Shown here in pieces: positions 24,692 to 34,703 of a stretch of 53,988 nt of DNA. The stretch's first letter is position 1; every line of letters starts with the position of its first letter. The notes below the pieces were generated by a model, which worked only from the letters and a program-made list of their open reading frames with translations, made no database searches and was not told where the DNA came from. The position numbers and the translations under genes are program-made. Source of the stretch: Gemmatimonadaceae bacterium. GTDB taxonomy: Bacteria; Gemmatimonadota; Gemmatimonadetes; Gemmatimonadales; Gemmatimonadaceae. Location of the stretch: NCBI GenBank assembly GCA_025929535.1, contig JAICLZ010000024.1, positions 1 to 53,988 on the forward strand, in the 5' to 3' direction.

Positions 24692-25522
24692 CTACCTCAC
24701 GACGATCTCGTCGTGCATTCCGAGCAGGTAGTGGGGCTTCGACCCTCCGCCATTGGATAGTACGCAGGCGAGCGCATAGCGGCCCGGTTTCAGATCCATC
24801 TCGATCACGCTCGCCTGCCCGGGATCCATGGCCGCTGCGCCGCCGCTCATGTCCTGAAGTGGTGCCGGCTGGCTCTTGCCGTCCCATTTCATGATCTCGT
24901 CGGTCGTGGCGTTGCCGACGATGCGCCCGATGAACAGGTGATGGCGATGTTCGCCGACGTTCACGATGCGAACGAGCTGCTTTCCGCTGTGCAGCGGGCT
25001 GGAGATACCGAGATGATAGTCCGAGAGCGCGATCGTCGTTTGCGCCGCCGGGAGCGATCGCGTCGTGACGAGTGAGCCCGGAGTGACGACGAGCGACCGG
25101 ATCATCCCGAGCGCCATGTGCGCGAGCCCATGGTCACCGTCGTAGCTGCAGATGAGCACGTACCGACCACTCGTCAACGGGAGGATCGTCTCGCTGGACT
25201 CGCCGGCGAGAGCGCTCTCGACCCCTCCCACCCATCGGATCCCGCCCGTGCGCGCCTTGTCGGCCGTCAGCGACCGCATTACGCGGTCGAGCGATGACGA
25301 ATCGTCGAGACGCCCGACGACCACCTGGTGTGCCTTCGTGCCGCGATTCACCAGCCGCATGGTCACGACTCCGGCGGGCAGACTGTCGGGCGCCTGGAAG
25401 GTGTACTCGTACGCGCTGACGACCAGCGTGTGCGCTGGAGCCGCGGCCGTGGGCCCATGGATCGCGCCCGGGATGCCCGCCAAAACCGCTGCGATGACGG
25501 TACTCGCCGTGATTCTCCCCAT
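24692..25522 (-). CDS. Exported protein with two cupredoxin-like domains
   Basis: The protein is 276 residues. The ATG at 25522 follows AGGGAGAGCCAC and gives the signal peptide MGRITASTVIAAVLAGIPGAIHG. Two beta-sandwich halves follow. The first has the histidine in GTKAHQVVVGRL and the block YVLICSYDGDHGLAHMALGM. The second has GEHRHHLFIGRI and YALACVLSNGGGSKPHYLLGM. Each half keeps a Cys...His...Met loop as in copper proteins, so it looks like an internal tandem duplication. I infer a periplasmic copper or electron-carrier protein without an exact family match. It is divergent from the tricorn-like protease gene, with 137 nt between starts. Confidence 0.72.
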   Translation of the reverse strand: MGRITASTVIAAVLAGIPGAIHGPTAAAPAHTLVVSAYEYTFQAPDSLPAGVVTMRLVNRGTKAHQVVVGRLDDSSSLDRVMRSLTADKARTGGIRWVGGVESALAGESSETILPLTSGRYVLICSYDGDHGLAHMALGMIRSLVVTPGSLVTTRSLPAAQTTIALSDYHLGISSPLHSGKQLVRIVNVGEHRHHLFIGRIVGNATTDEIMKWDGKSQPAPLQDMSGGAAAMDPGQASVIEMDLKPGRYALACVLSNGGGSKPHYLLGMHDEIVVR

Positions 25523-25646
25523 GTGGCTCTCCCTTCGCTGCGGTGGGCCAACGCTCCACTCGGTCGGGAGGAACGCTATGGGGAGACCTCGCGTTTCGCC
25601 ATATTCGAGCGGCCGGCCGGTGCTCGCAGCACGCGGGTCTGCCATC

Positions 25647-25652
25647 TAGTTT
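25647..25652 (+). promoter_or_regulatory. -10-like TAGTTT 7 nt upstream of the tricorn-like gene
   Basis: TAGTTT ends 7 nt before the ATG at 25660, and there is no Shine-Dalgarno in between. This fits a leaderless start of the TANNNT type. No clear -35 is visible. Confidence 0.25.
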
Positions 25653-25659
25653 ATCCATC

Positions 25660-28600
25660 ATGATGCTCATCCGTTCCGCCGCCGCGGCACTCGTTGCGGC
25701 CGCAACTCTCGCCATCCCCGGCGCCGCGCATCCGCACACGCCATCGACCGACGCGCGCCGCTCCTACTCCGAGCCAGCCTACTCGCCTGACCGGCGCGAG
25801 ATTGCCTTCGTGTCTGGCGGAAACATCTGGGTTGTGCCGGCGACTGGCGGAGACGCGCACCTGCTGGTTTCCGACGCATCGAACGACCACCGCCCGCTCT
25901 ACTCGCCGAATGGCTCCGAGCTCGCCTTCATGTCGAATCGGAATGGCGGCACGAACGTGTACGTGCTCACGCTCGCGACCGGCTTGTTGCGCCGCGTCAC
26001 CTTCGGCGACGGCGTCGACCAGCTTGACGCGTGGTCGCGCGATGGGAAGTGGCTCTACTTCTCCACCGTCGCGAACGACATCTCGGGGATGAGCGATGTC
26101 TATCGCGTGAGCGCGGATGGGGGCACACCGACCGCTGTGGCGGCCGATCGCTACGCCGCCGAATACTGGGCAGCGACGGGTCCGGACGCTGCGACGATCG
26201 CGATCACCGCGCGCGGGCTCCCGTATTCGCAGTGGTGGAGAAAGGGACACAGTCACATCGATGAGAGCGAGATCTGGCTCGTGCACGGCGTCTCGCCCGG
26301 AGTGAAAGGCATCCCGAAATACGAGCAGCTCTCCGCGTCCGGCTCGAAGAACGAGTGGCCGATGTATTCCGCCGATGGCAGGACGCTCTACTACGTGAGC
26401 GATCGAAGCGGCGCGCAGAATCTGTGGACCCGCGCGGTGAGCGGCGGAGCCGAGCGTCAGCTCACGAAGTTCACGGATGGTCGCGTGCTCTGGCCCACGA
26501 TCGCGAACGATGGCAGGGCGATCACCTTCGAGCGCGAGTTCGGCATCTGGAGCTACGACATCGGCGCGGGAGTCGCGAAGCCCGTCACGATTGCACTGCG
26601 CGGCTCGGCCTCCGGTGCGCTCGTGGAGCATCGCACGCTCACGAACGGGTTGCAGGAGCTCGCGGTATCGCCCGATGGCAAGAAGGTCGCGTTCACCGTG
26701 CGCGGGAAGATCTTTGCGGCCGCGAGCCACGAGGGCGGGAGCGCGCAGCGCGTGTCGAGCGCGGGACTCACCGAGCAGCAGCCCGTGTGGGCGCCCGACA
26801 GCCGTCGCCTCGCCTTCGGCGACGATCGCAGCGGCCATTTCAATCTGTACGTCTACGACTTCGTCACGCACGAGGAGCGAAAGCTCACGGTCGGCGGCGA
26901 GAACGACGTGTCGGCGGTGTGGTCGCCGGATGGCAAGTCGATCGCTTACGTGCATGGCGGTAACGAGCTGCACGTGGTGACCGCCGATCCAAAGGCGCCG
27001 AAGAGCGACATCGCGCCCGCGGATCGCATCGTGGCGCGCGCGCCACTCGATCGCGCACCCTTTCTCTCGGATCGCGCAATCGTCTGGTCGCCCGACGGCA
27101 AATGGATCGCGTACGCCACACGCGACGGGAGCAAGCTGTTCGCAAACGCGTACATGGTGAGCGCGTCCGGCGGCGAGTCGCACCCGGTGAGCTTTCTCTC
27201 CAACACGAATGCCGACGCGCTCTCGTGGAGCCCGGATGGCAGCTTTCTCCTCCTCGTCTCGTCGCAGCGCACGGAGCCGGGGGTGCTCGCCCGCGTCGAT
27301 CTCGTGCCGCGCACCCCGCGATTCCGCGAGGACCAGTTCCGCGATCTCTTCGGCCCCGAGTCGCCGTCGCCCTCGACGGAGCCGCTCACGCAGCCCGCTC
27401 CCACTCCCGCGCGCGAAACGCGCGACCACGCACCCGCTCCGCGCGACACCGCAGCGAAGCGCGACAGCACTCCCTCGGTCGCCAACGACAGCAGCACACG
27501 CGCCACGGATTCGTCGCACCGCGATGCGATGCGCCACACGCCCGTCGTGTTCGAGGGGCTGCGCTCACGACTCTCGTTCCTTCCGATCGGGCTCGATGTC
27601 GTGAACGAAGCGCTGGCGCCGGACGGAAAATCCGTGGCCGTCACCGCCGTGGCCGCGGGACAGGCGAATCTCTATCTCTTTGCGCTGGACGATCTCGCGA
27701 AGGAGGAGCCGGTCGCGAGGCAGCTCACGTCCACGCCGGGACCCAAGACCAGCGTGCAATGGTCGCCCGATGGAAAGGAGATCTACTACATCGAGTCCGG
27801 GCGCATCGCCGCCATCGATGTCGCCAATCGTTACGTTCGCCCCGTGCCCGTGAGCGCCGAGCTCGATGTCGACTTCACGGCCGACCGGGAGGAGCTGTTC
27901 ACCCTCATGTGGCGCGATCTGCGCGACAACTTCTTCGACGAGAAGATGAATGGTGTGGACTGGGACGCGGTCCGCGCCGAGTACGGACCGCTCGCAGCGG
28001 GCGCGCAGACTCCCGATGAGCTGATGCGACTCATGAACGAGATGGTCGGAGAGCTCAATGCCTCGCACTCGGGCGCGCGCGCGCCATCGTCCAGTCCTCC
28101 CTTCACCGGCCGCCTCGGCGTTCGCTGGGACGGCACCGAGTTCGAGCGCACGGGAAGGCTTCGTGTGGCCGAGGTCATCCCGCTCGGGCCAGCCGCCCTG
28201 GCGAGAAAGATCTCCGTGGGCGATTTCATCATCGCGATGAATGGCAAGACCGTCACGACGCACACGAACGTCGATGAGCTGCTCGCGTATCGGATCGGAA
28301 AGCAGACGTCGCTCAGCGTCGTCTCCGATGGCGATGGGAAGCAGCGTACGGTGACGGTGCTGCCCGTGAGCACCAACATCGAGAAGGGGCTGCTGTACCG
28401 CGCCTGGGTGGAGCAGTCGCGCGCGTACGTCGCGAAGGCGAGCGGTGGACGACTGGGCTACGTGCACATGCCCGACATGAGCGAGGAGTCGCTGCAGCGT
28501 CTCTACGCCGACCTGGATTCGCAGAACCAGTCGAGCGAAGGCGTCGTCATCGACATCCGCAACAACAATGGTGGCTTCGTGAATGCATACGCGCTCGATG

Positions 28601-29037
28601 TGCTCACGCGCGCTCCGTATCTCACGATGCAGATTCGCGGCATGCCCGTCGCACCCGCGCGCACGCTGCTCGGCCAGCGCGCACTCGAGCTCCCCACCGT
28701 ACTCGTGACCAACATGCATTCGCTCAGCGATGCCGAAGACTTTTCGGAGGGCTATCGCACGATGCATCTCGGCCAAATCGTGGGTGAGCCAACCGCCGGC
28801 TGGATCATCTACACCTCCAACGACGTGCTCTTCGACGGGTCGGCCGTTCGCATTCCGTTCGTGCGCATTCGCGGTGCCGATCACACCGACATGGAAATGC
28901 ATCCGCGGCCGGTGGACGTCGCCGTCATCCGTCCCATGGGTGAGAGCTACACCAAACGCGATTCGCAGCTCGATGCCGCGGTGAAGACGCTCCTCGAGCA
29001 GCTCAGCGCAGCGCGAAAAGTCGGCGGCGCGCACTAG
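25660..29037 (+). CDS. Exported tricorn-like protease (propeller + PDZ + S41)
   Basis: The protein is 1125 residues with signal peptide MMLIRSAAAALVAAATLAIPGAAH. Residues about 30-560 contain TolB/WD40-like propeller repeats (YSPDRREIAFVSGGNIW, WSPDGKSIAYVHG, WSPDGKWIAYATR and similar), and further repeats lie at about 640-720. A Pro/Thr/Ala-rich linker of about 60 residues separates the two blocks. The tricorn core domain (MWRDLRDNFFDEKMNGVDW) is followed by a PDZ domain (RVAEVIPLGPAALARKISVGDFIIAMNG) and the S41 peptidase domain. Candidate catalytic residues are His803 in NASHSGAR and Ser1023 in LSDAEDF. It is probably a periplasmic oligopeptidase. Length and domain order match the family; the linker and export signal are notable. 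Confidence 0.92.
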   Translation: MMLIRSAAAALVAAATLAIPGAAHPHTPSTDARRSYSEPAYSPDRREIAFVSGGNIWVVPATGGDAHLLVSDASNDHRPLYSPNGSELAFMSNRNGGTNVYVLTLATGLLRRVTFGDGVDQLDAWSRDGKWLYFSTVANDISGMSDVYRVSADGGTPTAVAADRYAAEYWAATGPDAATIAITARGLPYSQWWRKGHSHIDESEIWLVHGVSPGVKGIPKYEQLSASGSKNEWPMYSADGRTLYYVSDRSGAQNLWTRAVSGGAERQLTKFTDGRVLWPTIANDGRAITFEREFGIWSYDIGAGVAKPVTIALRGSASGALVEHRTLTNGLQELAVSPDGKKVAFTVRGKIFAAASHEGGSAQRVSSAGLTEQQPVWAPDSRRLAFGDDRSGHFNLYVYDFVTHEERKLTVGGENDVSAVWSPDGKSIAYVHGGNELHVVTADPKAPKSDIAPADRIVARAPLDRAPFLSDRAIVWSPDGKWIAYATRDGSKLFANAYMVSASGGESHPVSFLSNTNADALSWSPDGSFLLLVSSQRTEPGVLARVDLVPRTPRFREDQFRDLFGPESPSPSTEPLTQPAPTPARETRDHAPAPRDTAAKRDSTPSVANDSSTRATDSSHRDAMRHTPVVFEGLRSRLSFLPIGLDVVNEALAPDGKSVAVTAVAAGQANLYLFALDDLAKEEPVARQLTSTPGPKTSVQWSPDGKEIYYIESGRIAAIDVANRYVRPVPVSAELDVDFTADREELFTLMWRDLRDNFFDEKMNGVDWDAVRAEYGPLAAGAQTPDELMRLMNEMVGELNASHSGARAPSSSPPFTGRLGVRWDGTEFERTGRLRVAEVIPLGPAALARKISVGDFIIAMNGKTVTTHTNVDELLAYRIGKQTSLSVVSDGDGKQRTVTVLPVSTNIEKGLLYRAWVEQSRAYVAKASGGRLGYVHMPDMSEESLQRLYADLDSQNQSSEGVVIDIRNNNGGFVNAYALDVLTRAPYLTMQIRGMPVAPARTLLGQRALELPTVLVTNMHSLSDAEDFSEGYRTMHLGQIVGEPTAGWIIYTSNDVLFDGSAVRIPFVRIRGADHTDMEMHPRPVDVAVIRPMGESYTKRDSQLDAAVKTLLEQLSAARKVGGAH

Positions 29038-29061
29038 CCCCGAGCTCCGGCGAACGCACAG

Positions 29062-31206
29062 GTGAGCGCCGGACAGCGCACGACGCAAACGGCCCGGCAC
29101 CTTTTCGCGATCGGGGCGGGGAAGCTCGCGATCGGCCGCGGCGTGCGTACCGCCTTCGCGCTGCTCATCCCCGTCATCGCCGGCGACCTCCTCGGCCAGC
29201 CGCTCTTCTCCTGGGCCGCGCTCGGCGGATGGCTCGGCTCGCTCGTCGACAAGGGGGGCTCGTATCGCACGCGCGCCGCCACGATGAGCGCGTTTGCCAT
29301 TCTCGGTGTCGCATGCGCGTACGCCGGCACGGAGGCGGCGCACATCGTTCCGCTTGCCGTGATCTCGATGCTCGCCGTGGGGCTGATCGCCGGTCTCGCA
29401 CGCGTGTATGGCGACGAAGGATCGACGATCGGACTTTTCATCGCGGTGATCTACGCGGTCGCGGCAGGGTCACCGTCGCCGCTCCCGCACGCCGCGCTGC
29501 TGCGCGCGGGGATGTTCTTGCTGGGCGTGGCGTGGGCGATGGTGCTCTCGCTCATTCTGTGGCCGCTCCATCCGTTCCGCCCGGCGCGGCGCGCCGTCGC
29601 CGCCACGTACCGGGCGCTCGCCGATTTCGCCCGCTCGCTGGAGCAGGTCACGGGAACGCTCGGGAGCCCGAGCTCACCGGGCATCCATGCACGCGCACGC
29701 GCGCACCACGCCGACGTGCGCAGCGCGCTCGAGACCGCACGCGTGGTCATCGCGAATGCGCGCAGGCCACGCCAGGGACGCAGTCCGCGCGGCGAACAGC
29801 TGCTCGTGCTCACCGAGGGCGCCGAGCAGCTGTTCGGCACCATGGTCGCGATCGATGCGGAGCTGGAGGCTGCGCACGAGAGCGGGTCGACCGTTGGTGA
29901 TGTCGCCTTCGACAAGGCACTCGGCTCGCTCGCGACCACGCTCACGCTGCTGGGCGATGCGATCGACGATACGGTAATCGCTCGCAGGCGCGATGGCGCG
30001 ATGCCGCCCGTGGTCACGGATTTCACGGTGCGGACGAGCTGGCCCAACGTGCATCTCCGCTCCGCTGCCGCGCTGCTGTCGCGCGTCGCGGGGGACGTGA
30101 GCGTGCTCGTGGATGCCGCGGGGACGGTCGATGCGCGAGCGTCGGCTGTGATGACGCAAACGGCGGAGCAGTCCCTGCCCGTGCCTCCAACGCGCGCCAC
30201 GCTCGCGTGGCTTCGCCCATTGCGCGATGCGCTCACTGCGCGCTCGCTGCCCGCGCGCCACGGCCTTCGCATGGGAATCGCGGCAGCAGCGGCCATGTGG
30301 CTCTCGTTCGCCCTCGACATCACACGCGGCTACTGGGCGACCATCACCGTGCTGATCGTGCTGCAGCCGTACACCGGCGCGACGATGCGCAAGACGCTGC
30401 AGCGCGTGGGCGGTACCGTGCTCGGCGGCGTGCTCGCGGCGGCGCTGGCGGTGGCCGCTCACACGAAGCTCGCCATCGCGGGCATCATGGTGCCATTCAC
30501 CATCGCGGCGGTCGCGGTGCTCCCGCTCAACTACGCGGTCTTCGTTCTGCTGCTCACGCCGGTTTTCGTGCTGCTCGCCGAGCCGCATCCTGGCGATTGG
30601 GAGCTCGCAGGGCTGCGCGCGGTGAACACGCTGCTGGGGGGTGTGGTCGCGCTCGCCGCGGCGCAGTTCCTGTGGCCCGCCCAGGAGCTGGAGACGTACT
30701 CGCGGCAGCTCGCCGATCTCTTTCGCGAGCTTCGTGCGCTCCTCGCCGGTGCAACCCGCGAAGCGAATGCCGTGAGCCCCGAATGGAAGCGGACCGTGGA
30801 CGATGCGCGCCGGCGCTTCGGCGTTGCGGTGACGAATGCGGAGGCCACGATGCAGCGCCTCATCACCGAAGACGCTCCCAATCCGCGACGCGTCGAGGCG
30901 GCGATGACCATCACGACCTATGGACGTCGCATGGCGTCCACGCTGTCTGCACTCGTGGAGGCTCGTGTGCGCGATGCCGCGAGCGTTTCCCCGTCCGAGT
31001 CGTCGAGCCTGCTGGCGAAGCTCGATGCTACCATTGCGTTGCTCGAGGGCTCGGGCCCGCGGCTCACGCCGGATCCGATCTCGAGCGTGGAGACGCCGCG
31101 CGGCGAAGTGGTCGGTGCGCGGTCGCTTCAGGATGCGCAGATCGACCGCTTGCACGCTCAGCTCGCCGTGCTCGAGCGCGCCGTCGCGAGATACGAGCAG
31201 GACTGA
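29062..31206 (+). CDS. FUSC-family membrane protein
   Basis: The protein is 714 residues. Two transmembrane clusters (about residues 25-165 and 400-540) flank a soluble domain, and a second soluble helical tail follows. This is the FUSC / YccS / aromatic-acid exporter layout. The second cluster carries the family pattern RHGLRMGIAAAAAMWLSFALDITRGYWATITVLIVLQPYTGATMRKTLQRV. The GTG start, 24 nt after the tricorn-like gene, has no good Shine-Dalgarno, so the exact N-terminus is uncertain. It is probably expressed with the upstream protease. It may export aromatic or organic acids; no AaeA-like adaptor is present. Confidence 0.88.
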   Translation: MSAGQRTTQTARHLFAIGAGKLAIGRGVRTAFALLIPVIAGDLLGQPLFSWAALGGWLGSLVDKGGSYRTRAATMSAFAILGVACAYAGTEAAHIVPLAVISMLAVGLIAGLARVYGDEGSTIGLFIAVIYAVAAGSPSPLPHAALLRAGMFLLGVAWAMVLSLILWPLHPFRPARRAVAATYRALADFARSLEQVTGTLGSPSSPGIHARARAHHADVRSALETARVVIANARRPRQGRSPRGEQLLVLTEGAEQLFGTMVAIDAELEAAHESGSTVGDVAFDKALGSLATTLTLLGDAIDDTVIARRRDGAMPPVVTDFTVRTSWPNVHLRSAAALLSRVAGDVSVLVDAAGTVDARASAVMTQTAEQSLPVPPTRATLAWLRPLRDALTARSLPARHGLRMGIAAAAAMWLSFALDITRGYWATITVLIVLQPYTGATMRKTLQRVGGTVLGGVLAAALAVAAHTKLAIAGIMVPFTIAAVAVLPLNYAVFVLLLTPVFVLLAEPHPGDWELAGLRAVNTLLGGVVALAAAQFLWPAQELETYSRQLADLFRELRALLAGATREANAVSPEWKRTVDDARRRFGVAVTNAEATMQRLITEDAPNPRRVEAAMTITTYGRRMASTLSALVEARVRDAASVSPSESSSLLAKLDATIALLEGSGPRLTPDPISSVETPRGEVVGARSLQDAQIDRLHAQLAVLERAVARYEQD

Positions 31207-31371
31207 GCGCTGCCCCTCCCACGACCACGCACTCGTAGACATCATTTCACATGGCAACGTGGTGGACTCGCGTGCCATGCTGGTGCAGCGGCATCGCCAC
31301 CCGCCTCGTTGTCTTCCGATCGACACGAATCACATTCGTAGCACCATCACATTCATTCGAAGGAGGTTGTC

Positions 31372-32235
31372 ATGCATCGTGCGTTTCACGCGGTGTGCAT
31401 CTTCACCGCGCTTGGGCTGATCGCGGGATGTGCACCGGATGCGCCCACCGGGGCGCGGAGCACCACCGGGTCCGGTATCGCGGCGAACCGTGCCGGCTAC
31501 GATCAGCCTGGAATGCATCGGCAATACGGAACACCCCAAAAAGTGGGGAACGGAATGGCGCGCACGTACGTCGTGCTGAACGCGAAGGCAGGACAGGCCC
31601 CGATCGAGCTCGGCATCGCGCTCGACGCCAAGGCGCTCGAGGGACTTCCGTCGCAGGGAATGGAGTTCCCGTTCGTGCTCCCGCTCCCGCAGCACAGTCC
31701 CGCGCCTTACACGTTCGCGGAGCTGGACTGGAATCCCATGGGGCATCCACCCGCAGGCGTCTACACCGTGCCGCACTTCGACTTCCACTTCTACACGATC
31801 TCGCTCGAGGAGCGGAATTCGATCCTGCCGACGGATCCAAACTACGCGGCCGAGGCACGGAGCCTCCCCACCGGCGAGTACGTTCCGCCTTTCTATGTGG
31901 TTCCCGGCGACCCCGCTGCGCAGGCAGTTCCGATGATGGGGTTGCACTGGTTCAACGCGCTTGCCCCGGAGCTGCAGGCGATGTTGGGTCATCCCGATCA
32001 ATTTCAGCCATTCACGAAGACGTTCATCTACGGTTCATGGAACGGCCGCTTCACGTTCTTCGAGCCGATGGTGACGCGCGATTACCTGCTTACCCATCCG
32101 AACTTCGTGGGCAGCATCTCGACGCCGGCTCTGTATCCAGAGGCCGGATATTTCCCGACTGCGTACCACGTCACCTACGATCCTCAGGCAAAGGAGTACC
32201 GGGTCGCGCTGACGAATTTCGTGCTGCACCAATAA
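31372..32235 (+). CDS. TTHB210-like (DUF5602) lipoprotein
   Basis: The protein is 287 residues. Lipobox LIAGC gives Cys20. The mature part has the family blocks GMARTYVVLNAKAGQAPIELGIALD, MEFPFVLPLP, PHFDFHFYTI, LPTGEYVPPFYVVPGD, MGLHWFNAL and FIYGSWNGRFTFFEPMVTRDYL. The many conserved histidines (PHFDFHFY, GLHW) suggest a metal site. This matches the TTHB210-like/DUF5602 group, named after a Thermus protein; the biochemical function is unknown. AAGGAGGTTGTC before the ATG is one of the best Shine-Dalgarno sequences in the window, suggesting high expression. Confidence 0.82.
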   Translation: MHRAFHAVCIFTALGLIAGCAPDAPTGARSTTGSGIAANRAGYDQPGMHRQYGTPQKVGNGMARTYVVLNAKAGQAPIELGIALDAKALEGLPSQGMEFPFVLPLPQHSPAPYTFAELDWNPMGHPPAGVYTVPHFDFHFYTISLEERNSILPTDPNYAAEARSLPTGEYVPPFYVVPGDPAAQAVPMMGLHWFNALAPELQAMLGHPDQFQPFTKTFIYGSWNGRFTFFEPMVTRDYLLTHPNFVGSISTPALYPEAGYFPTAYHVTYDPQAKEYRVALTNFVLHQ

Positions 32236-32315
32236 CCGCCGCACATCACCCGGGGTCGCCAGAGTGTCGGTGATCCCGGGCACGTCGGGGCACATCGTGG
32301 GCTGCAACGGCTCCG

Positions 32316-34703
32316 GTGGCAATCACCACAGGTGCATTCAGTGCGCTAGTTTTTTTCGGACTTCAGAATGTGCCCCGATTCTCCGGACCGCATGCGAAAT
32401 CGAGCTCCCGTTTCCATCAGGTGATCACCCGCCGCACAGTTCGCATCGCAGCGACCGTCGCTCCTGCGCTGGTGACGCTCGCCATCGGAATTTTTTCCCT
32501 TCTGGCGCTCGCGCATCTCGGCGCCGCTCGCGATGCCGTCACGCGCTCCCGAGACATCACGGCGTCGCTCCACACCGTTCTCGCGCGGCTCACCGATGCC
32601 GAGACATCGCTGCGTGGCTATTTGCTCACCGGCTCGCGTGAGTATCTCGATCCCGGCGCTGGTGCCGCGTCGGACGTACATCGTGCGCTCGCGTCGGCGC
32701 GCCGGCTGATCGCCGACTCCACCGAACAGCGACGGCTCGATACGCTGTCCACGGTCATCTCCGAAAAGCTCTCGGACCTCGAGATCTCGAGGCGCGCCTA
32801 CGATTCGCTGGGATTGGACGCGAGCGCCGCGATGGTCCGGTCCAATCACGGGCAGACGCGGATGGGCAAGGCGCGTGAGCTGATCGGCAGGATCGAGGAT
32901 GCGGAGCGCGGGCGGCTCGCGGCGCGCGAAGCGCACGAGGCGCAGCTTCGAATCCTGACGGCCGTTCTCATCTTCGCCGCGATCATTCTGGCGGGGCTGC
33001 TCTCGCTGTTCGTCAACACGATGCTCGGTCGCGTGCTCGCCTCGCGTGAGATTGCGGACCAGCGGCGGCAGAAGGCGCTCGCCGCGCTCGAGTCCTTGAA
33101 CCAGCAGCTCAGCGCCCAGGCGCAGGAGATGGAGGAGCAAGCCGTCGAGCTGGAGCACGCGAATGAGGATCTCCGCCGGCTCAGCGAGGATTTCGCGCGC
33201 CAGCGAGAGGCGGCGGAGCGCGCGAGCGAGCGCGTTGCGAACGTGCTCGACACGATGAGCGACGCGTTCATCGCCTTCGATCGCGGGTGGACCATCCGCC
33301 AGCTCAACCGGGAAGGGATCAAGCTCACGAACAGCGTCGGTCCATCGATCGTCGGACGCAATCTCTGGGAGCTGTGGGGCACGTCGATCGCGCCCGAGCT
33401 GGAGGCAAAGCTCCGTGACGGAATGGCCGGCCGACCGGTTGAACCGTTCGAGTTCGAGGTTGCACCCGGCTTGTGGTTCGACATCAGAATGAACGGCACC
33501 GCGGACGGCCTCGCCATCTTCTTTCGCGACATCACGGCCGAGCGAGCCGCGCGTGTCGAGCGCGAGCGGCTGATCGAGCAGGTGCAGGCCGAGCACAGTC
33601 GGTTGCTCACCGTGGTCGAGCAGTCACCGCTCGCGATCTCGATCGTGGAAGCGCCCTCCGGCGAACGGATCGTCGCGAACCGCGCAGCGGAAGAGCTGAT
33701 CGGAGTTCCCATGACGGAATCGCTGACCAAAACGATTTCCGGAATCAAGGCGTTCAAGGAAGACGGCTCGGCGCTGTCGGTGGGTGAGTGGCCGCTCGCT
33801 CGCTCGATCACGAGCGGCAACGTCGTGATGGACGCGATCGTCGAGATCGAGCGGCCGAACGGCGAGCGGCGCCGAATCTGTGTCACCAGCGCGCCCGTTC
33901 GCGATGCGCAGGGCAGGGTGGGTGCGGGTGTCGCGATCTTCTGGGATGTGACGGAGCAGCACAAGGCCGAGCAGGAGCTTCGCAGCGCGCGAATGGAGGC
34001 CGAGAGCGCGAACAGGGCCAAGAGCGAGTTCCTGGCGGTGATGTCGCACGAGCTGCGAACGCCGCTGTCCGCGATCATCGGCTACGAGGAGCTGCTCTTC
34101 GACGGGATCACTGGCCCGGTGAACGAGGGACAGCGCACGCAGCTCGCGCGGATCAAGGCCAGCGCGACACACCTGCTCAGTCTCATCGACGAGGTGCTCA
34201 CACTCTCGCGCGTGGAAGCCGGCCGCGAGGTAGCACATCCCGAGCGTGTGCCGGTACTTGCCGCACTGCAGGAGGCATCGATCATCGTGGAGCCGCTCGC
34301 GCTCGACAAGAAGCTCGCCCTGCGCGTGCCGCCGGTGCCCAGGGAGCTCGAGGTGTGGGCGGATCCGACGAAGCTGCGCCAGATTCTCCTCAACCTGCTC
34401 ACCAACGCCATCAAGTTCACCGACTCGGGGTCGGTCGCGCTCGAGAGCCGCCGGGTGGACGACTCTGTGGAGATCATGGTGCGCGATACCGGGATCGGAA
34501 TCGCTCCGGCGAATCAGGATCGGGTGTTCGACACCTTCTGGCAGGTCGAGCAGAAATCGACGCGCAAAGTTGGAGGAGCGGGCTTGGGGTTGAGCGTCTC
34601 GCGCCGCCTCGCCCGCCTCATGAAAGGCGATCTCACCGTGCAGTCGACGCTCGGTGAGGGGAGCACGTTCACGCTGCGGCTTCCCGCGCAGCGCAGATCA
34701 TGA
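32316..34703 (+). CDS. CHASE3/PAS sensor histidine kinase
   Basis: The protein is about 795 residues. A transmembrane helix (residues about 48-68) is followed by a CHASE3 sensor region (TDAETSLRGYLLTGSREYL) and a second helix at about 212-232. Then come a coiled coil, two PAS domains at about 310-410 and 425-550, and a HisKA domain with phospho-acceptor His578 in VMSHELRTPLS. The HATPase domain has QILLNLLTNAIKFTD, VRDTGIGI, GGAGLGLSVSRRL and GEGSTF. The GTG start at 32316 lacks a clear Shine-Dalgarno; another GTG at 32421 would still keep TM1. The downstream receiver-only regulator is the likely partner. Confidence 0.92.
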   Translation: MAITTGAFSALVFFGLQNVPRFSGPHAKSSSRFHQVITRRTVRIAATVAPALVTLAIGIFSLLALAHLGAARDAVTRSRDITASLHTVLARLTDAETSLRGYLLTGSREYLDPGAGAASDVHRALASARRLIADSTEQRRLDTLSTVISEKLSDLEISRRAYDSLGLDASAAMVRSNHGQTRMGKARELIGRIEDAERGRLAAREAHEAQLRILTAVLIFAAIILAGLLSLFVNTMLGRVLASREIADQRRQKALAALESLNQQLSAQAQEMEEQAVELEHANEDLRRLSEDFARQREAAERASERVANVLDTMSDAFIAFDRGWTIRQLNREGIKLTNSVGPSIVGRNLWELWGTSIAPELEAKLRDGMAGRPVEPFEFEVAPGLWFDIRMNGTADGLAIFFRDITAERAARVERERLIEQVQAEHSRLLTVVEQSPLAISIVEAPSGERIVANRAAEELIGVPMTESLTKTISGIKAFKEDGSALSVGEWPLARSITSGNVVMDAIVEIERPNGERRRICVTSAPVRDAQGRVGAGVAIFWDVTEQHKAEQELRSARMEAESANRAKSEFLAVMSHELRTPLSAIIGYEELLFDGITGPVNEGQRTQLARIKASATHLLSLIDEVLTLSRVEAGREVAHPERVPVLAALQEASIIVEPLALDKKLALRVPPVPRELEVWADPTKLRQILLNLLTNAIKFTDSGSVALESRRVDDSVEIMVRDTGIGIAPANQDRVFDTFWQVEQKSTRKVGGAGLGLSVSRRLARLMKGDLTVQSTLGEGSTFTLRLPAQRRS

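Noticed and set aside
25651..27537. Long minus-strand frame opposite the tricorn-like gene
   Set aside because: It is the codon-bias shadow of the real gene; no recognisable domain, and Arg/His-rich composition.
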